This document shows positions 49,154 to 57,761 of a DNA stretch of 57,761 nt, one piece after another. Below the pieces are notes generated by a model. The model was not told the DNA's origin. It searched no databases and saw only the letters and a list, made by a program, of their open reading frames with translations. Numbering within the stretch: the first letter of the stretch is position 1; every line of letters starts with the position of its first letter. The position numbers and the translations under genes are program-made. The stretch spans positions 12,457-70,217 of the forward strand of contig CAJJDN010000062.1 of the NCBI GenBank assembly GCA_905182985.1, read 5' to 3'. Origin of the DNA: Paramecium sonneborni. Taxonomy: Eukaryota; Ciliophora; Oligohymenophorea; Peniculida; Parameciidae.

Positions 49154-50221
49154 GAAATATAAAATGGATTCAAAAAAACTTAGTAAAATTATTGAACTGA
49201 TTTCTCTATCTATCGCAATAAGAATAAAAAATAATATAGACATCAAAATGATTACCAGTGTTAACTTGTCTAATGAAAACTGATTTTAATTATTCAATTT
49301 CATTTTCATGTTATTCTTTATGGATTTCAATAGATGAAAAAGTTAAGTCTCTTCTGGTAATCAATATTCATAAGCATATTTTAGTTTATGGTATTGATTT
49401 GAATCTTAATTTTAATATATTTAATTCAGCTATTATCAGTTGGGTCTATTTTGACTGCAACTCAAAAAATAATCCTGTTTGGGGATACTTACACCGTGTT
49501 CATATCTTTTTTATTTTTATTAGAATTGTCAATGTAATTAGATTAGCTCTATTTTAGCCATCAATTCTTATAAAGTAAATCAAACTTAAGTTAGTAATTC
49601 TAAACATTTATTATTAGCTAGTTCATTATAGAATCTTTAATAGATTGACCTCAATTTATTTCCTCAAATAAACAAGGGCCTTAAGTTAATATTTATCAAA
49701 TAAAAATTCATTCCAATTTATATTAACTTTAAATTATTATTTAGTCTAAAACTAAAATTACTTATCAAACTCTTTCAAATATTATACAAACATTTAATAA
49801 CTTTCCTTATTATCTAACACCTTTATTTAATAATTTATTTTATTTTCTGTTTCACTATGAAAAATTCAAAATTGAATAAAGTTCAAACGAATTTTTGTTC
49901 CATTCATTCAATCTATTCAATTCTCCAAAATTCACTTATTTTTCAGTCAATTCAAATTTCAACCTAGGAAATTAATCATTTTTTTTATCTCAAAGAACAA
50001 AAAAATAAAATAAAATTTAAAAAGTTACATAAAATAATTTTATTTAAATTAAATCTTACCAATTTAAACAAATTTTATGAAATCTGATTAATGGTCAACA
50101 AAGCCTTTCATTAAATCATACAATTTGAGATTAATAAAAACTGACTTTTAATTTAGAATTGATGCAATAAGCTTTTATAATTATAATTAATTTTCGACTA
50201 ATTGTTTAAAGAATTTAATAT
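49154..50221 (+). repeat. Direct duplication 4, right copy (1,068 bp)
   Basis: Copy of 48085-49152; continues into unique DNA leading to the VPS50 gene. Confidence 0.9.
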
Positions 50222-50373
50222 GATCTATTTAATTTTTTCCCTTATAGTTTTACCGATTTGTTTCTAATTTTATTTATCCTTTAATTTTATGTAATTTTTT
50301 TTATTAATTCAATTATGTATATTTGTGTATTTTCTACTTTTATTTTATTTTTATATTAAATAATTAATTATTA

Positions 50374-53300
50374 ATGAATGTAAAAAATTATATATTACGT
50401 AAACTTATTGGTGAGTCTTCAAATACATTGACAGTTGAATAAGTTTAGAAAATACTTGAATCATAATAGGATGATGATAGAATATTTAGGTAAAATTACA
50501 TTTGCGAAATAGAGCAATAATAAATTCAACATTGTCCAATTAAAAAGTATAGACAATCAACTAAGAGTTCCTAATAAATTCTTCAACAGATTTTGGCAAT
50601 TTATTGTTGAAGTAATTGCAATCCAGTCTAGTAAATATATTAATCTATATCATCATTTTAGTAATCTACATAATCAAAGAAATAACTTTAATAATCAGCC
50701 TAAATTCCCTTAGATATCAATTAATTTAACATTGATATTTCACAAACTGATTTAATAAAATAATAACTTTAATTCATCTATCGATAATACAAAGCTACTA
50801 TTCGATAAAATGGTGATGGATTAAAAGAAACATTAATTTATCTTGAAAATTTAAATTTAGCAGAATAAATAATTCAATCTTAGTATGCAGAATAATGTAT
50901 TCTAAAAGCACCTCAATATATCGAAGGAATTGATTAAATTAATTTATGGTGTGAGAAAAGCACTTCTTTATATTAGATTGTAATCTCAACTAGAAAACTA
51001 TTGTAATCAAATAGAAGCACTGCATTAAAAAAATAATTGCAAATTGTTGAAAAATACAAATCAATATAAAGAATTAAATATACATTGGAAAAATTAATGA
51101 TTCTAAAATCTACTTTTGGGTAATTAGCATAAGCCATGAATATATATGATGATAATGCATATGAAATCATACCTATTATGAAAGAAACATAAAATAATAT
51201 TAATAAGTATAAATTAAATGAGCTAAATTTATCATGTATAAGTGATAACTTTTTTGATAATAAAATTGAATCTTTGAAAGAAAGAATCAAATAAGGAATT
51301 TTAGCCAATTTTATGAAATTTGATGAAAAAAAATACTATTCTCTTTTGAAAAGTTATTATTTTATTGAAAAACATTACTAAATGTAATCTTTTGTAACTT
51401 AAATTTGGGTTTTAGCTAAAAGGAGTATTAGTCAAACCTTTAAAAATGCTATTAAATTATTTGAATAATCATATATTCCTCATAAAATCTATTAAAATTG
51501 CAAAGATGAAGATTTACTCTAATTCTACAAATTATTATATAGTGAATTGGTAGAATTAATGCTAAATTTTCATTATTGTAATAGGTTTCATTAAGAAAAT
51601 GATTTTAAAATTGAAGAAGAAGAAAATAATATTAAATTTGAAGAATATACTGAATAAATTAGATAGTCATATTTAGAAATGAGATAATTAATATGGTAAT
51701 AAATTCAAAAGAAAATTGTTAAAATCATTGTTGCTCATTCAATAAATATTAAATCGCTAGTTATTGAATAATTAATTTATTTTTTAAGTTATAATTGCTT
51801 ATTAATAAAAAGAGCTGAAGATTTTAGCCATTCAGATTCCCAAAGGTAAAAATTTGTATAATATTTAGTTTAACTAAATGCATTATAGATGTTTATATGA
51901 GTTTTGTTTAATAATTTCATAAAACAAATTTAAAATCAATAAGTACATACTTATAAAATGAATTATACTAAAGATTACCATTAACAAAAGATTCCAAGTT
52001 GACATAATAATTAGAATAGCTATCAAATTTAAATTAAGTAAATAAAAAACTTTTTGAATATTTGATTGAAAAGAGAGAAGAGAATTATCAATAAGAAACA
52101 AAGAAAACAGTTGATTTTTAAGATTTAATAAATAATGATAAAGAAATGCAATTATTTTATTTATTTGAATATCAAAATCCTTTTGTACTTCAATAAGAAG
52201 AATTTGATTTAATTACTAAAGCCATTTGGATTAAAAAGTATATAACTTAACCAACAGGTATTTTAAATTAAATTGAATCAGTATTATCATCATCTAGTAT
52301 AAGAATATTGGAATTGCTTCCTTAATATGCTTTGCTTTCCTTCTATCATCCTTCTTGTCAATAGTAAATAATATTAAATTTCCTTCAATTACTTGAACTT
52401 TATATGTTTGTTTCATATAATTAATTAGTAGGAATGACATAATAAAAATAGCTTTTGGAAAATTTTACTTAAACCATAAAATTTGATGAAAGCAAAGAAA
52501 TTGAATACTTTATTTAAACTTATGATTAGTATAGTGATTGTTTAGTGTTATAAGAGCGCTTTTGTTATTTTAAAAGATTTGTTTAAAAATTTTGTAAAGA
52601 AGGAATAGATTTTAAAGAGATAGATATATTTTAAACAAAAGAAAAAAGATAATATGTTGATATTGCAGAAAGAGCCATAGCTTCAGAATCTTTAGCATAT
52701 TTACTTTCTATTACTAAATCTGTATTTTCACTAATTAATATATAATCTTAAAATTTTGATATTTTTAAAGAAGTCTATAATTAATACAAAGAATTTATTT
52801 ATAGAAATTTTGTGTAAACATATATTAAAATTGATGGAATAATATAATATGTACCTTAATAAAAATGGGATTTAAAAGATATTCATAATGAGAATAATAA
52901 TATTTATTTAGATAGATTAATTTAATTTATTCTTGATTAAAAAGAAAGATTAAAAAGCATAGGAGGAGGGGTTATTCCATTAAATGCTTAGAAAGATATT
53001 TTTTCATTTTTGGCAGAACATTGCTTAAATGTTTTATTAGAAACATATGGGAAAATAAAAAAAGTAAAACAGCTTTAGATTAATATAGTTAAACTCAATT
53101 GGAAGAGATTAAATGGTTTTTGAATATACTACTTGTTGTTAATCAATTGAATCAAGTTAAAAGAATACCAAAGAAGTTGTACTTAATCCTAAAATTACAT
53201 TAATGTAATTAGAATACTTGAAAGTTTTTAATTCATAATAATATGAAGAAATCGATTAGTATATCCAAAAATCAAAAGTAAATATGATTAAATACTAATA

Positions 53301-53421
53301 TTTAGACTTAGATTCCATTAAGATTACTGTATAATTTAATGAGCTCATGTACAAGTTATAATAAATTATCAAAATAATAAAAAAAGGACATTTCAGTTAA
53401 ATTTTTCAAAGATTATTATGA
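50374..53421 (+). CDS. VPS50: VPS50 (syndetin), EARP tethering complex subunit
   Basis: ATG 50374, introns 50490-50512, 50631-50661, 51846-51868 and 53064-53088, TGA 53419-53421; 981 residues, close to the family's usual length. VPS50 replaces VPS54 in the EARP complex (with VPS51, 52, 53) and tethers recycling endosome carriers. The N-terminal coiled region contains KYKSIQRIKYTLEKLMILKS, then FDEKKYYSLLKSYYFIEKHY, the FDxxxYxxLxxAYxxLG-like element of VPS50/VPS54. Further on, AERAIASESLAYLL matches the AERVVATESLVFL block of animal VPS50, and WDLKDIHNE...YLDRLIQFI and VIPLNAQKDIFSFLAEHCLN match its C-terminal helices. The whole frame is intact. It converges with the RING gene (52 bp between stops). 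Confidence 0.88.
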
Positions 53422-53473
53422 TACATTTAAATTATTTTGATATTTATAAACCAACAACAATTGAATAATTATA

Positions 53474-54850
53474 TCACTATAAATTATTATTAATCATGCT
53501 TTAATTTTCTTATAATTGCTGACTTTGATTTGTAATCGATTCTTAAATTGACTATTACTACAGAGTATTATTCATATCTATTAAACTCATAGAATTGATA
53601 TCAATTAAACAAATAGAACATCTTCCTACATTTTTTTGGATTTGCATATGATTTTGAATACAATGTTAATGAAAGCAATGTCCACAAAAGATTTCAATTA
53701 TAATTCCTGTTTAAAATGATTCTAAACAATATGCACATCTATCTTATTCGAATTTCATTTCATTTTACTTAATCTAATGAATTAGATTCTAAGACTTTAA
53801 TTTTTCAAATTCTGATTAAACATTAAAATTTCTTCTACGACGTGGGAAAATTGGCTCTGGATCTAACCATTCTACAAATCTTCTCCCAAATATTCTTATT
53901 AAAACTGTTCTTATCAGAGCCATAATTATAATACTCCCAAGAATTGTTAGTAAAAGTATAATAATAAATTAGAACAATTATTATTAGTTTTATTAACTTC
54001 TATTTTTAATAAAGACTATTTATTACAATTTTTAAATGCTGATAATTTAATAGAACATCTGAGAAAAATCTATCTCTGCATCTGTTGTGAATTATAAAGT
54101 AATTCTAAATTAATTACCTTATATCCTATAATATAGACTCTTGGATAAATTACTCAAATTGTAACATAATTTTACATTTAAATCAATTAATTAGTACATG
54201 GAAAGTCATCAGACAGACCAACATTTAAACAAATACTTAAGTTTGCTTTGACTACATCTTATGATAAATTTCCTATTCCAATTTAAAACAAAAAATCTGG
54301 TCCCATTCTACCTTAAAAATAGATTGTACAAAGCTCTCCTTAACTAACTTTTTATTTCATATTTTAGAATATTATCCTAGATTCAGCAGAAACATAATAT
54401 AATTAATTAGGACAATATATTGGAATTCCACAAATATCATGATTCTAATATAAATAATTTGTAGCATTATAAAGAGGGACTTCCTTTACAATACCACATT
54501 TTGGATAGGTAACATTCATTTATGGATCAGGATATTCAGATTAATTAAGTGTTCTTAGAACAGTTTATTAAGAGCAATTAAATGGTACCTATACTAATTC
54601 TGAACATTAATTATTTTCTAAATTATATTAACAGCAATTCTCTTACTAGCAAGAATGACACTACAATATATCAAATCTTACTTTTGAGTAAATTTTGCAA
54701 TCTATTTCTTTACATGAAGATTGAAAATTTTACTCAATTTTTTGGCTATTTTCGCTTTTATCTTCTGAAGGATTGATTGAATTTCCATATAATAAATCTC
54801 TAAATTATTATTTCCTTATACATAAATGTCAAGATAAAAAATAATTGCAT
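53474..54850 (-). CDS. RING-H2 transmembrane E3 ubiquitin ligase
   Basis: ATG 54850, introns 54800-54821 and 54153-54175 (22, 23 nt), TGA 53474-53476; 443 residues. A signal peptide (MQLFFILTFIDLLYGNS) leads to a cysteine-containing lumenal or extracellular domain of about 250 residues (CKEIDCKIY, CHSCQQENCCQY, PKCGIVKEV, ICGIPIYCPN). One transmembrane helix (LFQFIIILLLTILGSIIIMA) and a basic juxtamembrane stretch (FPRRRRNF) follow. The RING-H2 finger near the C-terminus reads CAYC, then CGHCFHQHC, then CSIC. This layout recalls PA-TM-RING (GRAIL-type) ligases, though I cannot confirm a protease-associated domain. It should ubiquitinate membrane proteins in the endosomal or secretory pathway. 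Confidence 0.88.
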
Positions 54851-55877
54851 TATAATAATTAAATTACTTTTTATTATAATATTCAAATTTATATATCAAT
54901 GTTAATTATCTCAATAAGGAAATACCCTATCTAAGTCGTTTCTATTTTTATTTTCAGTATCAAATGCTTTTTAATTGTCTCTTTATATTAATTTAAACCA
55001 ATCAATTAAAAGCAATCATATTCTCTAAGTAAATATAATCTAAATAATCTAAATGATAAAGTAAGCAAAAAATATGACTAAATCTTTTATTTTTATTTTA
55101 TAAAGGTGCTTTTTAAAAATTATTAGATATTTTACCTTTTGTATTTGTTTTAATCAGGAAAAGAAACTAGAGAAAACACCCCAGCTAAGACATTTTGGTC
55201 TAACATTAATATTCAAAATTGTACTAGATATAAGTGAATTTCTATAAATTGAATTATAAAGAACTTTAGTAGATAACTAATTTTAAACTATATCATATTT
55301 ATATTATAAAATTATATAAGGCATAATTGGCTGCAGTTTTATTTTAACCCAAACTTAAATACTATAACTAAATTGCAAATAAAGATATATCTTATAATTT
55401 TCACAAAAAAATCAAAAAGAAGACGTTTAGGTTTATATCTTTATCAATTTGAAACATCGTTATTGATTAAAAATATTCTAATTATCATTTTGATTTACCT
55501 CTAAAAATTAAAAAACAATATAGGGTAATTTGATAATAAAATTGTTATAAATTTATTTTGAGAATATGGATTGATTTATTTATGAAGATAAAACTAAATT
55601 TTTTCTGTATTATATATTTTTAAATAGTACAGTTTATTCATAAAATTCAGGATATTAAATTAATGATTTGAATAAATGAGCTAATATTTTTGAATTAGAG
55701 ATCCATAAAAATGAATAAGATTTATTACTATTATTCCAAAACTTATTATTTTATATAAAATTTTTTTCATATCCTTTTACTTATTTTAATGAAAATATGA
55801 TGACAAAAATTTTAATATTCATCTCTAAATGTAAATTATATATTAATAACTTTTTATAAAATAATTTCTTCATAATA
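54851..55877. other. Gene-free stretch
   Basis: AT-rich sequence without convincing frames. The part from 55309 on belongs to duplication 5. Confidence 0.45.
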
Positions 55878-56534
55878 ATGAGCGAAGGACCATTAAGTAA
55901 TGTGCAATGTACCCTTCATAAATAACCAATTACAAGAGTAAAGAAGCAAAAATAAATAAATTAAATAGAACGAGTATTATGTCTGGAGAAGGATCATGTA
56001 CCTAAGAGATTTACACGGTTTTGGACAAAATTTCAAAATTTCTTGAACCAATCCATAAAATTTATAATGGACTTCACTAAAGTTTGTTAAATCTTAAATT
56101 AGAAATAGGTAAGATGATAAATCAAATATTTTCATTCATAGAAATAGCTATTTAATCAAGCGTATTTGAAATAATTAAGTTGGAAAATTACATAAAATAT
56201 TAAGACTATTATAAAGAGTTTAAAATGGAGGATTTATAGAAATTAGTTGATTTTGTTTATAATGATAATATTTTACAAAATCCAATATTTGAATCTACTA
56301 AACAATTGAACGAAATATAATCAGGGTATAAAAATTTATTGATCAAATTTTTGAGAATATTATAGAGTTAATTAAAGGTGATACACAACAATAAGATAAA
56401 TAGAATAATTATTAAGAATAGAAAAAAAAGGAAAATTAAGATCAAGAAAGCTAATTCCAAATAACATAAGTCATAAATAAAAAGAATAGGGCAATTTTGT
56501 AAGAGAAATCAACAGTATTTACAAAAAAAAGTAC
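55309..56534 (+). repeat. Direct duplication 5, left copy (1,226 bp)
   Basis: Appears identical to 56536-57761, with an N at 56535. The right copy ends at the same base as the left one, so the last contig is wholly contained in the one before it. Confidence 0.9.
55878..56534 (+). CDS. 5' part of a Paramecium-type WD40-family gene, truncated
   Basis: ATG 55878 opens MSEGPLSNVQCTLHKQPITR and ERVLC, resembling the zinc-knuckle-like start (C-x3-H ... ERVLC) of many Paramecium WD40 proteins. Further on, in a frame joined by an unresolved intron or shift near 55985-56010, it reads YTVLDKISKFLEPIHKIYNG, LNLKLEIGKMINQIFSFIE and YYKEFKMEDLQKLVDFVYND, the coiled linker usual before the WD40 domain. 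The sequence then ends at the N, so the propeller is not in the window. The same fragment recurs at 57105-57761 in the duplicate copy and should be counted once. Function unknown beyond scaffold-type proteins. Confidence 0.5.
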
Positions 56535-56535
56535 N

Positions 56536-57761
56536 AAATTATATAAGGCATAATTGGCTGCAGTTTTATTTTAACCCAAACTTAAATACTATAACTAAAT
56601 TGCAAATAAAGATATATCTTATAATTTTCACAAAAAAATCAAAAAGAAGACGTTTAGGTTTATATCTTTATCAATTTGAAACATCGTTATTGATTAAAAA
56701 TATTCTAATTATCATTTTGATTTACCTCTAAAAATTAAAAAACAATATAGGGTAATTTGATAATAAAATTGTTATAAATTTATTTTGAGAATATGGATTG
56801 ATTTATTTATGAAGATAAAACTAAATTTTTTCTGTATTATATATTTTTAAATAGTACAGTTTATTCATAAAATTCAGGATATTAAATTAATGATTTGAAT
56901 AAATGAGCTAATATTTTTGAATTAGAGATCCATAAAAATGAATAAGATTTATTACTATTATTCCAAAACTTATTATTTTATATAAAATTTTTTTCATATC
57001 CTTTTACTTATTTTAATGAAAATATGATGACAAAAATTTTAATATTCATCTCTAAATGTAAATTATATATTAATAACTTTTTATAAAATAATTTCTTCAT
57101 AATAATGAGCGAAGGACCATTAAGTAATGTGCAATGTACCCTTCATAAATAACCAATTACAAGAGTAAAGAAGCAAAAATAAATAAATTAAATAGAACGA
57201 GTATTATGTCTGGAGAAGGATCATGTACCTAAGAGATTTACACGGTTTTGGACAAAATTTCAAAATTTCTTGAACCAATCCATAAAATTTATAATGGACT
57301 TCACTAAAGTTTGTTAAATCTTAAATTAGAAATAGGTAAGATGATAAATCAAATATTTTCATTCATAGAAATAGCTATTTAATCAAGCGTATTTGAAATA
57401 ATTAAGTTGGAAAATTACATAAAATATTAAGACTATTATAAAGAGTTTAAAATGGAGGATTTATAGAAATTAGTTGATTTTGTTTATAATGATAATATTT
57501 TACAAAATCCAATATTTGAATCTACTAAACAATTGAACGAAATATAATCAGGGTATAAAAATTTATTGATCAAATTTTTGAGAATATTATAGAGTTAATT
57601 AAAGGTGATACACAACAATAAGATAAATAGAATAATTATTAAGAATAGAAAAAAAAGGAAAATTAAGATCAAGAAAGCTAATTCCAAATAACATAAGTCA
57701 TAAATAAAAAGAATAGGGCAATTTTGTAAGAGAAATCAACAGTATTTACAAAAAAAAGTAC
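56536..57761 (+). repeat. Direct duplication 5, right copy (1,226 bp)
   Basis: Second copy of 55309-56534, ending at the window edge. It adds no new sequence. Confidence 0.9.

Larger units (their letters stand above)
47111..50373. other. Gene-free stretch containing duplication 4
   Basis: About 2.2 kb of unique AT-rich DNA without convincing coding frames, expanded to 3.3 kb by the duplication. The 99-codon standard-code frame at 48189-48488, and its copy at 49258-49557, contains no glutamine at all, uses no TAA/TAG and shows no domain, so I read it as chance. The last bases include the VPS50 promoter. Confidence 0.45.

Noticed and set aside
50973..51308. A 111-codon minus-strand standard-code frame
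   Set aside because: It is antisense to the conserved VPS50 coding sequence.

Overview
The window reads as macronuclear-type DNA of an oligohymenophorean ciliate, most probably a Paramecium. It is very AT-rich (about 78-80 per cent by eye). Conserved proteins read through only if TAA and TAG encode glutamine and TGA is the sole stop. The introns are 20-31 nt GT...AG introns; removing them restores whole-codon lengths in every multi-exon gene checked here. All translations below use that code. Coordinates were counted by hand, and gene names rest on motif recognition, not on database searches.

Layout. Positions 1-16,150 are gene-poor and look like a graveyard: a TLDc-like remnant, a broken DDX52/ROK1 helicase, a long frame-broken coding remnant (3.3-9.4 kb), an intraflagellar-transport-like fragment and a WD40 gene. 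Positions 16,153-28,287 hold one intronless giant gene whose centre is a SecA-type ATPase. A cysteine-rich membrane protein follows (28.6-30.4 kb), then a decayed stretch.

From 33.5 to 46.1 kb the window is densely packed: a PB1-like ORF and a PB1-ZZ protein (NBR1/p62 style), a dual-specificity phosphatase with a broken active site, isobutyryl-CoA dehydrogenase (ACAD8), a nine-repeat MORN protein, an SVIP-like p97 cofactor, an SF-assemblin-like coiled coil, an unrecognised MGN protein, a Ser/Thr kinase, a mitochondrial F1 ATP synthase delta-like subunit, a T2 ribonuclease and a zDHHC palmitoyltransferase. After another gene-poor stretch come VPS50 (syndetin, EARP complex) and a convergent RING-H2 membrane ubiquitin ligase. 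The 5' part of a Paramecium-type WD40-family gene is cut off at the right end.

Five single N characters (5828, 22897, 32566, 49153, 56535) each separate two 1.07-1.23 kb direct copies. Four pairs look identical and one differs by roughly 1 per cent. These are best read as unmerged overlapping contig ends, so features inside them are counted twice. No operon logic is expected. The genes are instead packed head-to-head or tail-to-tail with 40-65 bp between them, which is typical of Paramecium. No tRNA, rRNA, CRISPR array, telomere repeat or transposase was found.
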